A stretch of DNA of 64,000 nt, taken from a candidate division WOR-3 bacterium. GTDB taxonomy: Bacteria; Hydrothermota; Tepidihabitantia; Tepidihabitantales; Tepidihabitantaceae. Below, piece after piece: positions 6,950 to 19,913 of this stretch; the stretch's first letter is position 1, and every line of letters begins with the position of its first letter. Where the stretch lies: contig JABLXZ010000003.1 in NCBI GenBank assembly GCA_013177935.1, positions 124,001 to 188,000 on the forward strand. Direction: 5' to 3'. The notes beneath the pieces were generated by a model, which did not search any database, was not told where the DNA came from, and worked only from the letters and a program-made list of their open reading frames with translations. The position numbers and the translations under genes were made by a program.

Positions 6950-9859
6950 GTGCAAAGTGTCTTTTTCCTTTCCCAAAAATTAAACCGTTTGGCGCTGATA
7001 TTGTTTTTTGTTTTGATTGGCGCCGTATCAGGTCAAGTTGAGGTCTGGACCGCACGGTATGATGGCGGTATTGATGGCTGGGATGAAGGCAGGGCAATGG
7101 CACTGACTCCGGATGGCAATGTGGTGATGACCGGTTTTATCGCCAGTACCGATGGTTTCCGCGATATCGGAACGGTGAAGTTTTCGACCACAGATGGTGA
7201 TACCATCTGGACCCGGCGCTGGCGGTTTGGAACCGGGTCAAGAGATGAGGCGGTGGCGATTGGCGTTGACAGTATGGGTAATGTGTTTGTTGCCGGCTGG
7301 ACCAGGACCACAGGTTCGGACACCAACTGGGTGGTAATAAAGTACCTGACGGACGGAACCGAGGCGTGGTATGCAACCTACGATTCAATGGGTGGTCCGG
7401 ATAAGGCGATGGCGCTGGTTCCGGACGAGATAGGCGGTGTTTATGTGACCGGGTATTCGTTCAACGGGACGAATCGGGACATTGTGACGATTCACTATTT
7501 ATCGAGCGGCGTTATTGATTGGGTGGCGCGCTACAATGGAGGCGCAAACGGAAACGACCTGCCAACAAAAATTGCTCGCGACCCGCAGGGCGCAGTAATT
7601 GTAGCCGGATACACCTGGACTGGAACGCCTTCCCGGTTTGATTATCTGACGATAAAGTATGCGCCAACCGGTGAGACGCTCTGGACCAGAAGGTACGATG
7701 GCACCGCAACCGACAGTATTATTAAGAACGATTACGCTCAGGCATTAACGGTGGACGATTCAGGAAATGTTTATGTAAGCGGCCGAGCCGGTGAGAGTGG
7801 CACCTGGTACGATGCGACAACGATTAAGTATTCGCCTAATGGCGAGACAAGATGGGTAACTCGTTTTGACTGGGGCGAAAATGCCCTTGATGGTGCGGGT
7901 GAGATTCAGGTTGGTCCAGGCGGCACGGTTTATTGTGCCGGCTATACCGAAACGAATATCGGTTATTTTGATATGCTGCTTTTTAAACTCACCCCGACCG
8001 GTGAAGTTGACTGGCAGCGGATTTACAACTATGTGAGCGATGATGACAGTGTTACCGCGATGTGCCTTGACCGGTTTGGTAATGTGTACATAACAGGCTA
8101 CTCTTATACGGTTGAAGGCGACCTGGACTGGGTTACTTTGAAGTACAATGTTGAAGGTGCTCAGGTCTGGATGGCACGGCACGCAACCTGGGATGAAGAT
8201 GACCAGGCTTACGGGATTGTGGTCAATGCGCTGGGTGATGTTTTTGTTGGTGGTTACGACTATCTTGAAGGCAGCGAGGATTATGCTCTGGTAAAGTATT
8301 CGGCACCAGATGTCGGAGTGTCGCTCATCATTCAACCTCAGGACACATTTCGGCTTGATGCGACGGTAATTCCCCGAGTGCGGGTGAAGAATTACAGCGC
8401 GCTACCGTTCACTTTCCCGGTGCGAATTGAGATTGGTAATTTCTACTTTGATATTCAACAGGTGCCTTCGTTAGGTCCTTACGATTCGGCAGAGGTTAGT
8501 TTTTATCACTGGTTGGTACGCGACCTCGGCGAGCACACGGTGCGGTGTTATACGATGCTCAACGGCGATAAAGAGCCAGGAAACGATACCGCATTTGGTA
8601 CTGTGACCGCGGTTTCTGCCTGGGAGCAACTGGCAAACCTGCCACCGGGTCCGCGTGGTAAAGGGGTGAAAGACGGTGGGGCGCTGGCATTTGCTCCAGA
8701 CAGTTTAATTTTCGCCTTCAAGGGGAACAATACTACCGAGTTTTACGCATTTAACACCGCCCGTCAAATGTGGCAGGCGCGGGAAACGATACCGGCAATT
8801 GGACGGAGTGGTAGCAAGAAACGGGTGAAGAAAGGAGCATCCCTTGCCGCCGATACTACGGGAATGGTCTATGCGGTGAAAGGGAACAACACATTTGATT
8901 TCTGGCGCTACTCTATTGCCAGCAATCGCTGGGAACAAATCACCGATTTTCCTTCCGGTACTCGGGGAGTAAAGGATGGCGCCAGGCTGGTTTATGTGCC
9001 TGGACGGCATCTGATTTACGCTTTAAGGGGTGGAAATACGAGCGACTTTTACAGTTATAATATTGCCCGCGACTCCTGGGCGGCAAAAAGAAGTGTACCG
9101 CCGGGCGAAAGAAACAAGCGGATTAAGGATGGAACAGCTCTGACCACCGATGGTGATTCAACCATTTTCCTTTTGAAAGGCGGAACTTATGAGTTTTGGG
9201 TGTACCGGATAGACCGTGATACCTGGGTGCGTAAGACCGATATTCCAGATAGCCGGGTGAGTTCCAAAAGGCGCAAGATGAAAAAAGGTGGTTCGATGGC
9301 TTATGACCCGGAGTTTGGCAGGGTTTATGCGATGAAGGGTGGCAAGACTACTGAGTTCTGGTTCTATGATGTGCGCGGTGACTCCTGGTTCGAGACGGCT
9401 GATACTTTCCCCAGGGGGCAGGAGAACAAGGCACCTTATGCGGGCGGGGCTTTTGTCTATGGTGCGGGTAAAATCTATGCACTGAAGGGCAACAAGACCC
9501 TTGAATTCTGGCGCTACAATGCGAACTTCCCGCTCAACCCGCCTCTGGGTAATCTGTCCGGACCTCAGGCTGAGGTTTATCAACGACCAATTATCCAACT
9601 GGCGATTGTGCCCAATCCGGTGGTTAACAATGCAATTGTCCGGTACACATTACCAAATGCAGGTCGGGTACGGCTGGTAATTTACGATATTACGGGTCGG
9701 GAGCAAACTCGGCTGGTGAATGAGGAGCAAACTGCTGGGGAACAGCGGGTGCGGCTTAATCTGGCGTCACTCGTACCTGGGGTTTATTTTGCCCGGCTTG
9801 AGATTTCGAACGGTAGCAAGAAAATTGATGTCACCCAGAAAATTCTGGTGGCAAGATAG
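6950..9859 (+). CDS. Secreted protein: SBBP propeller, CARDB-like domain, six Kelch-like KGNNT repeats, T9SS sorting domain
   Basis: 969 residues from GTG 6950, chosen because AAAGGAGG ends 6 nt upstream; an earlier TTG at 6929 would precede the ribosome site. A signal peptide covers residues 1 to ~30. Then come roughly 430 residues of seven-bladed-propeller (SBBP) repeats of the form TGDVYVTGY...KYSPTGE..W. A CARDB-type beta-sandwich follows (VSLIIQPQDTFRLDATVIP). Next are six ~50-residue Kelch-like blades centred on YALKGNNTxEFWRY. The last ~80 residues (VPNPVVNNAIVRY ... GVYFARL ... KILVAR) form a type IX secretion sorting domain. Likely a cell-surface or released protein; ligand unknown. 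The paralogue at 9879 follows directly. Confidence 0.85.
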   Translation: MQSVFFLSQKLNRLALILFFVLIGAVSGQVEVWTARYDGGIDGWDEGRAMALTPDGNVVMTGFIASTDGFRDIGTVKFSTTDGDTIWTRRWRFGTGSRDEAVAIGVDSMGNVFVAGWTRTTGSDTNWVVIKYLTDGTEAWYATYDSMGGPDKAMALVPDEIGGVYVTGYSFNGTNRDIVTIHYLSSGVIDWVARYNGGANGNDLPTKIARDPQGAVIVAGYTWTGTPSRFDYLTIKYAPTGETLWTRRYDGTATDSIIKNDYAQALTVDDSGNVYVSGRAGESGTWYDATTIKYSPNGETRWVTRFDWGENALDGAGEIQVGPGGTVYCAGYTETNIGYFDMLLFKLTPTGEVDWQRIYNYVSDDDSVTAMCLDRFGNVYITGYSYTVEGDLDWVTLKYNVEGAQVWMARHATWDEDDQAYGIVVNALGDVFVGGYDYLEGSEDYALVKYSAPDVGVSLIIQPQDTFRLDATVIPRVRVKNYSALPFTFPVRIEIGNFYFDIQQVPSLGPYDSAEVSFYHWLVRDLGEHTVRCYTMLNGDKEPGNDTAFGTVTAVSAWEQLANLPPGPRGKGVKDGGALAFAPDSLIFAFKGNNTTEFYAFNTARQMWQARETIPAIGRSGSKKRVKKGASLAADTTGMVYAVKGNNTFDFWRYSIASNRWEQITDFPSGTRGVKDGARLVYVPGRHLIYALRGGNTSDFYSYNIARDSWAAKRSVPPGERNKRIKDGTALTTDGDSTIFLLKGGTYEFWVYRIDRDTWVRKTDIPDSRVSSKRRKMKKGGSMAYDPEFGRVYAMKGGKTTEFWFYDVRGDSWFETADTFPRGQENKAPYAGGAFVYGAGKIYALKGNKTLEFWRYNANFPLNPPLGNLSGPQAEVYQRPIIQLAIVPNPVVNNAIVRYTLPNAGRVRLVIYDITGREQTRLVNEEQTAGEQRVRLNLASLVPGVYFARLEISNGSKKIDVTQKILVAR

Positions 9860-9878
9860 CGAATGGCAGGGGGAGGAA

Positions 9879-12800
9879 ATGAAAAGCGTTTTTTTCGTAG
9901 TACTGGTGTTGCTTGTGCCGGTTTTCGTCCAGGCCGGCGTGGTTGATACGATGTGGCTGCGGACCTATTTTGGTTCGGATTCTGTCAGTCCGAGCTGGAA
10001 TAAGGCAGCCGATATTGAAGCGGACCGGCAGGGAAATATCTATGTTTGCGGTGTCGGTGAGAAGGCGGTCCCCGGAAACAACGATATGCTTATTGCCAAG
10101 TACAACCAGTGGGGCGAAACGCTCTGGGTGCGTTCTTACGGCGGGGGAACCAGTGGTGCCGATGATGACATTGCGCAGGCGCTGGCGATTGATTCGGTGG
10201 GCAATGTTTTTGTAGTTGGAGCGACCGAATATGCCGCCCCAACTGATATTGACATTACCTGGCTGAAATACGACCCCAATGGCAATCTGCTCTGGGCACG
10301 GCGCAGTATGTTTCCGGATGACGATATCGCTTACGATGTTGTCATCGGCAAGCAGGGTGATGTTTATCTGTGTGGCACCACGACCAACACCCACTTTTTC
10401 CTTTCGACATTTTTTGTGGCGCGGATAAATCCAGCAACCGGTGATACAATCTGGACCCGAACCTACATCCTCGATACACTGGCGTTCAATATTCGGCGCG
10501 ACCGGCACCCGGATTTTGTGATGATTGACTGGGACAATTGGGACAACTGCGCAACCGCGCTGGCGATATCGCCCGATTCCGGGCACATCATAGCAACCGG
10601 GTTTGGTTATAGCGACGCCCGGAGTTATCAAATCTGGACGATGAAGTTTCTGCCGAATGGCACACGAAGGTGGGCGCACGAGTACTGGCGGATTTCGGAC
10701 TATGATGATGTTGGGTTTGATGTGGCGGTGGCAAACAACGGCTACATATTTGTCGCCGGGTTCGATGAAAATGATTACAACTACTACGATGCCCTGCTGC
10801 TGCGTTATGCACCGACCGGTGGTACGCCATTGACAAGACGAATCAACGACCCGATGGATGACGAAGACTACTTTTTTGCTGTGACGCTGGATGACTCCAA
10901 TCCGCAAAATGTGTATGCAACCGGCGCCTATTATCAGAGTACGACGAGCCGGTTTGACATCATTACTTATAAAGCAAACATCGGTTTGACCGCACGCTGG
11001 GGAAATGCCGGGGCAATCTTTGCGACCAATCAGGACGATTACGGGTTTGATATCGCTTATAGCCAGGGACGGGTTTATGTTGCCGGGCAAAGGGGTAATG
11101 ACCTGGTATTGCTTGCTTATGACGCTTCTAATACAATACCGCATGATACAATCTGGTGTTTTACCTATAATTCACCTTACAATCAGGAGGATTTCGGGGC
11201 TGCGGTTTGTGCGCTTGATTCGGATAATGTGTATATCGCTGGTCAGGTAGCGCGAACCAGCGTCGTTGGTGCACCGTGTGACTTAGTGACCGCGCGGCTG
11301 TTTTACCCATTTCCGGATTTGGCGGTAACGAGAATTGAGGCGCCAGCAGAAACCGTGGATTATCACGACACCATCACCCCGCAGGTCTGGTTTGTTAACA
11401 CTGGCAATACCCTTGCCCGTTTTACGGCACGGTTGCGCATTGGCAGCAGTTACGACAATACCGTCAACCGGAATACACCTTTGAGTCCGGGAGACTCCTG
11501 TTTGCTCGATTTTGCTCCATGGATTGCAGAACCGTTAGGAGAAGTGGCAATTGCCTGTACCGTTGCTCTTGCGGGTGACCGTGAGCCGTTGAATAACATC
11601 CTGTCGGGGTCGGTTTTGGTAGCACAGCGTGATGTGGGATGTTTAAGGATTTTGGCACCGGTTGATACAGTGGATTCGGGTGCGGTGGTTCAGCCTCAGG
11701 CGTGGGTGCGGAACTTTGGAACGGTTAGCAGCAGTTTCTCGGTTCAGATGAAGATTGGCAGCTGGTATCAGGAGTTGGTTAGCGCAACTGTTGCACCGGG
11801 AGATAGCGCTTTAATCCAGTTCCCGAACTGGCGGGCGCAACGGGCTGGCAGCTGGGCGGTGCGCTGTTCAACGATAATGGCGCACGATGGTAATCCGATG
11901 AACAATTATCGCGACGGAATCGTTGTAGTTCGGCCCGGTGAAATTACCTGGCCTGCGGGATGGCAGGAGGTGGGTTCGGTACCGCTTACTCCGACGCCGA
12001 AACCGGTGCGCGAAGGTGGCTGGCTGGCGGTTGATGAAGACAACGGGTTGGTGTATGCCGCCAAGGGGTATAAGACGGGCGATTTTTACTGTTACAATCC
12101 GCTTGCCAACAGCTGGGCTACCTTGAATCCATGGCTTGAGGGACGGGAAGGAAAACTTGCCTATAAAGGCAGTGCCGGTTGTTTTGGCGATGGGTATGTG
12201 TATGCGGTCAAGGGTAACAATACGCAGGGGTTCTGGCGCTATGCGACCGGGACCGGAGAGTGGGAGCAACTTAGTGATGTACCGCTGGGCGCGAGCGGCA
12301 AGAAGGTCAAAGGCGGTGGTGATATGGTTTATGTTTCCGAAGATGGAATTGGCTATGTGTATCTGCTGAAAGGGTACAAACAGGACTTTATGCGTTACAA
12401 TACTCTGAGCCGGAGCTGGGAAAATATGCCCGATGCGCCAGCCGGAGTCAACCCTAAATGGGACCGCGGTTCCTGGCTGGTTTACGATGGCATGCAAACG
12501 ATTTACGCCCACAAGGCAAAGTATCACGAACTGTGGCAGTTTGACCTTAACACACATCAATGGGGTGCGAAATTGACCGGGATGCCTTTCCAGAGTGGTA
12601 GGACCGGAAAGAGTAAAAAGTCCAAGGACGGCGGCGCAGCCTGTTGGTTTGATGGTGCCATCTATGCCTTGAAAGGCAACAACACCTGTGAATTCTGGAT
12701 GTATGACCCGGGGTCGCAGGTCTGGACTGAACTGGACCCGATGCCGGAGGTTGGCTCGACCGGCCGGAGAAAAAGGGTCAAGGGTGGTGGTGACATTGTG

Positions 12801-13184
12801 CCGATTATGGGCGCGCTCTGGGCGCTTAAAGGAAATAAGACTGTGGAGTTCTGGCGTTATGGCTTCGGAAGTGCGAGCCGTGGTTACGGACCGCCTTCCG
12901 GGGTAATGGGTGAAGAGGTATCTGCCAACAGGGCGGCAGGTTTGTTTCTTAATTCAGGGGCAGTCTCTTATACAATTTCCCGTTCCGGAGTGGTGCGGCT
13001 GACAATTTTTGACCAGGGAGGAAGAAGGCGTTGGGAGTTGTTGCCCGGTTATCAGCCAGCGGGTAGCCATCAGGTTAACATCGGTGAAATTGGTCTGGCA
13101 GCCGGGGTTTACTTTGTGCGGCTTGAAGTTGTTGGTTCCGGACCGGCGGAAGTTTTTACCGGAAAACTGCTTTTGATGGAATAG
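9879..13184 (+). CDS. Secreted protein: SBBP propeller, two CARDB-like domains, six Kelch-like repeats, T9SS sorting domain
   Basis: 1,101 residues from ATG 9879 with GGGAGGAA just upstream; an upstream frame extension to 9720 overlaps the preceding gene and is not used. Signal peptide: MKSVFFVVLVLLVPVFVQA. Order: propeller repeats (residues ~30-450), a CARDB-like domain (LAVTRIEAPAETVDY), a second one (CLRILAPVDTVDSG), six Kelch-like blades containing variants of YALKGNNTCEFW, then a degenerate sorting domain ending GVYFVRLEV ... KLLLME. Same architecture as the preceding gene plus one extra CARDB unit, consistent with tandem duplication. Only 19 nt separate them, so they are likely one transcript. 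Confidence 0.85.
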   Translation: MKSVFFVVLVLLVPVFVQAGVVDTMWLRTYFGSDSVSPSWNKAADIEADRQGNIYVCGVGEKAVPGNNDMLIAKYNQWGETLWVRSYGGGTSGADDDIAQALAIDSVGNVFVVGATEYAAPTDIDITWLKYDPNGNLLWARRSMFPDDDIAYDVVIGKQGDVYLCGTTTNTHFFLSTFFVARINPATGDTIWTRTYILDTLAFNIRRDRHPDFVMIDWDNWDNCATALAISPDSGHIIATGFGYSDARSYQIWTMKFLPNGTRRWAHEYWRISDYDDVGFDVAVANNGYIFVAGFDENDYNYYDALLLRYAPTGGTPLTRRINDPMDDEDYFFAVTLDDSNPQNVYATGAYYQSTTSRFDIITYKANIGLTARWGNAGAIFATNQDDYGFDIAYSQGRVYVAGQRGNDLVLLAYDASNTIPHDTIWCFTYNSPYNQEDFGAAVCALDSDNVYIAGQVARTSVVGAPCDLVTARLFYPFPDLAVTRIEAPAETVDYHDTITPQVWFVNTGNTLARFTARLRIGSSYDNTVNRNTPLSPGDSCLLDFAPWIAEPLGEVAIACTVALAGDREPLNNILSGSVLVAQRDVGCLRILAPVDTVDSGAVVQPQAWVRNFGTVSSSFSVQMKIGSWYQELVSATVAPGDSALIQFPNWRAQRAGSWAVRCSTIMAHDGNPMNNYRDGIVVVRPGEITWPAGWQEVGSVPLTPTPKPVREGGWLAVDEDNGLVYAAKGYKTGDFYCYNPLANSWATLNPWLEGREGKLAYKGSAGCFGDGYVYAVKGNNTQGFWRYATGTGEWEQLSDVPLGASGKKVKGGGDMVYVSEDGIGYVYLLKGYKQDFMRYNTLSRSWENMPDAPAGVNPKWDRGSWLVYDGMQTIYAHKAKYHELWQFDLNTHQWGAKLTGMPFQSGRTGKSKKSKDGGAACWFDGAIYALKGNNTCEFWMYDPGSQVWTELDPMPEVGSTGRRKRVKGGGDIVPIMGALWALKGNKTVEFWRYGFGSASRGYGPPSGVMGEEVSANRAAGLFLNSGAVSYTISRSGVVRLTIFDQGGRRRWELLPGYQPAGSHQVNIGEIGLAAGVYFVRLEVVGSGPAEVFTGKLLLME

Positions 13185-13231
13185 CAGGCAAACTTTTAGG
13201 ACGGTGAAGCGTTACGGTGACTGGTATGTTA

Positions 13232-14719
13232 TCAGCGCACAATTACGATGGGCTGAAGCGTTACCTTGGTGCGTAAAAAATAGACCCCGAGTGGAAGTTG
13301 ACGCAGGTCATTGGGTCCGCGTCTGAGTCTGGCAACAGTTCTGCCCGATGGGTCAAGAAGCATACCCGCGGGTTCGGTGAGAGTTAGGGTGCGGGTAAGC
13401 ATCGTCGCACAAGATGGATTTAACCGCTGGAGCGTGTGGTTGATTTCGGCGAGCGAAACCAGATGTCTTGGCTTTAAAAGCCCGTCGCCAATAAGGGTCA
13501 TTCCGTAAAACCAGGAGATTTCCCCGGGCTCAAAACCATCCGCGGCTTGGGCAGCAAACCACTGGCGGAATGCTTCAGCAAGGGTTGTGCCGTTGCCCAG
13601 TGGGGCATAGAAATCCCCAAATTCGAGCATTGAGCCGGTTTTGGTTGAGCCAATTGCTCCTAAGCCGGAGGCGCTCTGGAACACATAGCGCCCACCGCAG
13701 TATCCCGGTTCGGTAAATCGGGCGTTAGAGCAGGCAAAAAGGTTGTAAAAACATATTTCTGGATTCAACCGAGGGATTGATTCAGCGTAGAACCAGTCCC
13801 AGCTTTGGCCGTGGTTGTATTTCATTGCATGCCCGCCGGGCCAGGAGTGGGCACAGAGTTGCAGCCATTGATAGGCAGCGGTGTCGATGCGCGGGCGGTA
13901 GTCACGAATTCGGGTCTGTTCCGAGTCGGCAATAAAAACCCGGCTCGGGTAGAGAAAGCCCACCTGTTCACTCCATTCATTTGCCCACTCTGTCCAGTCA
14001 TCGTCAATATACACCAGAGCGCGGTCAACGACCCTGAGGTTGCCGGTGCGATAGGCATGGCAACGAGAGAGATAAGCGGCAATCAGTGGAACCGGGTTAC
14101 CGATGGTTGAGGCGTAAATGCGGGAAACGCCGATTTCGGGCGCGATGTCGCCGTAATGGTTGTCGTAAATGGAGTCGCAACCAGGGATAAGAGAGTCAAA
14201 TGTGTCGTAGCGCACCATATTGTCCTCCCAGACGCCGTTAAGGTCCATAAAGTAGAGGTCGCAGGGAAACTCTTCGTAGCCTTCGTCCGGGTCGCGGCGG
14301 CGATTACTGTTCCAGTCGTCAATCAGTTGAAACCAGGCGATGGGCAGGTTGCCGATAAGAATAGTGGAGGTTAATCTTTGCTCTTGATACTCCTGATAGA
14401 GAAATGAGCGCAGCGATTCACAGCTCGTACCCTGAATCTGATAGGTGGCGACAGTGTAACCTTCATTGTTCAAATCGGCGGTCAGGGTTTCGAGGTGGGC
14501 GTAAAGCGGGGCAACCAGTGTACTTTCGACAAGGATGTCAATACGCTCTTGAAAGGCACCCGGACGATAGTTCAACAACTGGCTGCGCCAGAGCGGCGTT
14601 GCGGGGAGGGTCGTGCGCCATTCATGGAATCCGGTGGGTTCGGAGCTGTCCGGGCTGGTATAGCGTAGAATCTGGACATCGGGCACAAGGGCGATTAACA
14701 AAGCGGCAAATATCAACAT
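13232..14719 (-). CDS. Secreted C25 (gingipain-like) cysteine peptidase with T9SS tail
   Basis: 495 residues with a short signal peptide (MLIFAALLIALVPDVQ). The body resembles peptidase family C25: DLYFMDLNGVW near residue 155, a candidate catalytic His in QLCAHSWPGG (about 291) and a candidate nucleophilic Cys in NLFACSNARF (about 330). The C-terminus (LLDPSGRTVARL ... GVYFLR ... IVIVR) is a short sorting-type domain. C25 enzymes are outer-membrane or secreted proteases; some act as T9SS sortases (PorU), but this one is much shorter than PorU. Substrate unknown. Divergent from ligA with an 82-bp gap. Confidence 0.75.
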   Translation of the reverse strand: MLIFAALLIALVPDVQILRYTSPDSSEPTGFHEWRTTLPATPLWRSQLLNYRPGAFQERIDILVESTLVAPLYAHLETLTADLNNEGYTVATYQIQGTSCESLRSFLYQEYQEQRLTSTILIGNLPIAWFQLIDDWNSNRRRDPDEGYEEFPCDLYFMDLNGVWEDNMVRYDTFDSLIPGCDSIYDNHYGDIAPEIGVSRIYASTIGNPVPLIAAYLSRCHAYRTGNLRVVDRALVYIDDDWTEWANEWSEQVGFLYPSRVFIADSEQTRIRDYRPRIDTAAYQWLQLCAHSWPGGHAMKYNHGQSWDWFYAESIPRLNPEICFYNLFACSNARFTEPGYCGGRYVFQSASGLGAIGSTKTGSMLEFGDFYAPLGNGTTLAEAFRQWFAAQAADGFEPGEISWFYGMTLIGDGLLKPRHLVSLAEINHTLQRLNPSCATMLTRTLTLTEPAGMLLDPSGRTVARLRRGPNDLRQLPLGVYFLRTKVTLQPIVIVR

Positions 14720-14725
14720 AAGATG

Positions 14726-14753
14726 ATTGTAAGGGGAGGGAGGTGTTTGTCAA
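14726..14753 (-). promoter_or_regulatory. Promoter of C25-like peptidase gene (leaderless type)
   Basis: TTGACA, 16 nt, TACAAT; the -10 ends 6 nt before the ATG. Confidence 0.75.
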
Positions 14754-14769
14754 ATAGCGATGTAAGGGA

Positions 14770-16817
<2,048 letters not shown>

Positions 16818-16820
16818 GAT

Positions 16821-18917
16821 TTGGATAAACCGACGAAGTTAGCTGGTACTACTGCCGGGTTAACAACGCCAATTCAGTACCTTAAAGGTATTGGGCCAAA
16901 GCGGGCAGAGCAGTTTGCCCGTATCGGAGTAAAAACAGTAGGTGATTTGCTCTTTCTTGTGCCCCGCCGCTATCTTGACCGGTCACAAATTTTACCGATA
17001 AGCCGGTTGCGAGTTGGCGATGAGGCAACGGTAATCGGCCGGATTTTAGGAGCGACAGCACGCCGGACACGGCAAGGTAAAGACCTGGTGCAGATTCTGG
17101 TGCGGGATGGTTCTGATGTAATTGAGGCTCTCTGGTTTAATCGTCCGGACTTAAAAGAGAGGTTCAAAGCCGGTCAGCAAATTCTTATTTCAGGACGGGT
17201 AAGTGCGTTTCGCCACCTTCAGTTCGTCAATCCCAGTTTTGAGTTACTTGAAGGTAAGACCGACTTTTCGTACTCCAGTACCATCATTCCGGTTTACCCC
17301 TTGACCGAAGGGTTGTCCATCTGGGTAATTCGACGGGCAGTGGCAACGGCGTTAGAGAAGTATGGGCAATTTCTCGAGGAAACTCTGTCGCCGGAGATTC
17401 GGGAACATTACCGGTTTCCGGATATTCGTACCGCGGTCAAAGCGGTGCATTTCCCGCGCAGTCTGGCGGTTGCCGAAAAAGCCCGGGAACGGCTGATTTA
17501 TGATGAACTGTTTTTCTTTCAGTTACTTTTGGCACTGCGGCGCCTGAAAAGTAAGGGTGTGCGGAAACCCCAGCCTTTAGTTGACCGGGAGCGGTTGACA
17601 AAAAGGTTTATTGCCCAGCTCGGTTTTTCCCTTACTCGAGCGCAAAAGAAGGTAATTGAAGAGATTAAAGCCGATATGGCTCAGGAACGGTGTATGAATC
17701 GGCTTCTGCAGGGTGATGTTGGTTCGGGTAAGACGGTGGTAGCACTGTATGCGATGCTGATTGCCTGTGATAACGGTTTTCAGACGGCACTGATGGCACC
17801 AACCGAGATTCTCGCAGAACAGCATTACGGCAATTGGGCAGAAAGGTTAAGAAAACTCGGGGTTCGGGTCGGACTACTTACCGGATCGATCAAACCGGCG
17901 GAGCGTAAAGAGGTGCTGAGCGGTCTGGAGACCGGTGCGGTTGATATGGTTTTTGGAACGCATGCGCTGATTGAGGAGGGTGTGAAATTCTGCCGTCTGG
18001 GTCTGGTGGTGGTGGATGAGCAGCACCGGTTCGGTGTGATGCAGCGGGCGGCACTTTTGAACAAGGGTGTTAATCCCGATTTTCTGGTAATGACCGCAAC
18101 CCCGATTCCAAGGACTTTGACCCTGACGATTTATGGTGACCTTGATGTTTCGATAATTGATGAGAAACCACCGGGCCGGATACCGGTGGTAACAAAACTA
18201 TTTACGGAGCAGGAACGAGAGCGGGTTTATGCGGGAATCAGGCGCCGACTGGAGCAGGGTGAGCAGATATTTGTTGTTTGTCCATTGATTGAGGAGAGCG
18301 AAAAACTGGAGGTGGCATCGGCGGTCGCAACATTTGAGCGGACCAGAGCCGCTTTTCCCGAATACCGGGTTGGACTGGTACACGGGCGTATTAAATCGGA
18401 GGAACGCCAGGCGATTATGGAAAGTTTTCGGCGCCACGAACTGGACATTTTAGTTGCCACGCCGGTGATTGAAGTTGGGGTTGATATTCCTAATGCGACG
18501 GTGATGGTCATTGAGCATCCAGAACGGTTTGGTCTGGCACAATTGCACCAGTTGCGCGGCCGAATCGGACGCGGGGAGCGCCGTTCGTTTTGCATTCTGA
18601 TGGTAGGTGATGAAGAACTGGCGGAGTCGAGCGAGCGGCTGCGCTACTTTGTGGCGACAACCGATGGGTTTAAACTGGCAGAAAAGGATTTAGAGTTGCG
18701 GGGACCGGGAGAGGTGTTGGGTACAAGACAGCACGGTTTACCCGATTTGCGGGTGGCAGATATTTTTCGGGACCGGGAGATTTTGCTGCGGGCAAGGAGA
18801 GATGCGTTTCGGCTGGTAGAGCTTGACCCACAGTTGCGTGCGCCCCAGAATGAGATTGTGCGCCGGACGCTCCTTGCTCGGTATAAAGGACGAACTGAGT
18901 TATTGAGGGTTGGATAA
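16821..18917 (+). CDS. recG: ATP-dependent DNA helicase RecG
   Basis: 698 residues, full length. Wedge/OB domain at residues ~70-170. Walker [12 protein letters not shown] near residue 295, motif [10 protein letters not shown], motif [11 protein letters not shown], motif [12 protein letters not shown], and the RecG TRG-type segment [14 protein letters not shown]. It remodels stalled forks and branched DNA. TTG start 3 nt after the ligA stop, without a clear ribosome site, so translational coupling to ligA is likely. Confidence 0.96.
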   Translation: MDKPTKLAGTTAGLTTPIQYLKGIGPKRAEQFARIGVKTVGDLLFLVPRRYLDRSQILPISRLRVGDEATVIGRILGATARRTRQGKDLVQILVRDGSDVIEALWFNRPDLKERFKAGQQILISGRVSAFRHLQFVNPSFELLEGKTDFSYSSTIIPVYPLTEGLSIWVIRRAVATALEKYGQFLEETLSPEIREHYRFPDIRTAVKAVHFPRSLAVAEKARERLIYDELFFFQLLLALRRLKSKGVRKPQPLVDRERLTKRFIAQLGFSLTRAQKKVIEEIKADMAQERCMNRLLQGDVGSGKTVVALYAMLIACDNGFQTALMAPTEILAEQHYGNWAERLRKLGVRVGLLTGSIKPAERKEVLSGLETGAVDMVFGTHALIEEGVKFCRLGLVVVDEQHRFGVMQRAALLNKGVNPDFLVMTATPIPRTLTLTIYGDLDVSIIDEKPPGRIPVVTKLFTEQERERVYAGIRRRLEQGEQIFVVCPLIEESEKLEVASAVATFERTRAAFPEYRVGLVHGRIKSEERQAIMESFRRHELDILVATPVIEVGVDIPNATVMVIEHPERFGLAQLHQLRGRIGRGERRSFCILMVGDEELAESSERLRYFVATTDGFKLAEKDLELRGPGEVLGTRQHGLPDLRVADIFRDREILLRARRDAFRLVELDPQLRAPQNEIVRRTLLARYKGRTELLRVG

Positions 18918-18926
18918 GGAGGTGTT

Positions 18927-19913
18927 ATGAAAAGGCAGCGGTTGAATGGTTGGGTTGTTATCTTAATCGGAATTTTGAGTTGCACCAGTCGGGTGCCACG
19001 GTCTCTGGGTCCGTTGCGCGAGATAACGGTTATAACCGATTACTGGCCCGTCGTAGAAAAAAAGGTAGAGGAGATACTCGCTCAGGAGATTCCTACCCCC
19101 CAGCCTGAACCTGAGTTCCAGTTGCGGGTTGGTGGTTTTGACCGCTTTGCCGCCCTTTCCCGCTTGCGGCTGGTTTTTCTTATTGGTACAACACAAGACA
19201 CTGTTTTGCGCCGGATAATGGGGAAAAAACTGGACTCTTTACCGGACGGTAATTTTGGGCTTTTTAAATTTCCCAATGCGTGGGTTGACAATCAATGGGT
19301 GTTGGTCTTTGTTGCTTCAGATACCGCGCAACTTATTTCTGGTTTAAACCTGTACGCGGCGCGGATTCGTCAAACGGTAACGGAGATGGTTCTTGACCAG
19401 ATGGCACGGGCGACCTATTTGCGGGGAGCGGAAAAGGAGCTAACGAAGAGACTGGGCGAGCAGTTCTTCTGGACAATTGATGTGCCGCGGGGCTGGCAGT
19501 TGCAGGCGAAAGACAGTGCTGAGCGGTTTGTTTACATATTCAACCATTACCCCGACCGATCGATATTTGTTCACTGGAGCGATAGCACGGTAGTGCTCAA
19601 TCCGGATTCGGTGTTGAATTTAAGAGACCGGTTAACGGGCCGTTTCTATGAGGGTGATTCGGCTGACCGCAAACTCGTACTGGTAGATACAATTCAATTC
19701 CTCGGTGTACCGGCGCTCAGGTTACGCGGTGTCTGGCAGAATCGTAAAGCGATTATCGGCGGTCCGTTTGTGTCTTATGCCTTTAACTATCAGAGTCGGT
19801 TTTTTATGGTCGATGGCATAGTTTTTAATCCCGGAGAAAAAAAGCTTTCCAATTTATTTCAAGTTGAGGCGATTATCCGGACATTTTTGCCTACCGGGAT
19901 GCTAAAGGGGTAA
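18927..19913 (+). CDS. Lipoprotein resembling DUF4837 family
   Basis: 328 residues with a lipoprotein signal: MKRQRLNGWVVILIGILSC, cleavage before Cys 19. Size, lipobox and the central pattern (FFWTIDVPRGWQLQ ... YIFNHYPDRSIFVHW) resemble the DUF4837 lipoproteins found mostly in Bacteroidetes; function unknown. GGAGG lies 5 nt before the ATG. Third gene of the ligA-recG operon. The 3' end overlaps the convergent GNAT gene by 12 nt. Confidence 0.7.
   Translation: MKRQRLNGWVVILIGILSCTSRVPRSLGPLREITVITDYWPVVEKKVEEILAQEIPTPQPEPEFQLRVGGFDRFAALSRLRLVFLIGTTQDTVLRRIMGKKLDSLPDGNFGLFKFPNAWVDNQWVLVFVASDTAQLISGLNLYAARIRQTVTEMVLDQMARATYLRGAEKELTKRLGEQFFWTIDVPRGWQLQAKDSAERFVYIFNHYPDRSIFVHWSDSTVVLNPDSVLNLRDRLTGRFYEGDSADRKLVLVDTIQFLGVPALRLRGVWQNRKAIIGGPFVSYAFNYQSRFFMVDGIVFNPGEKKLSNLFQVEAIIRTFLPTGMLKG

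Noticed and set aside
9831-11144. 437-codon minus-strand open frame inside the second giant secreted gene
   Set aside because: Shadow of a strongly supported propeller gene; its sequence has no motif, signal peptide or ribosome site.
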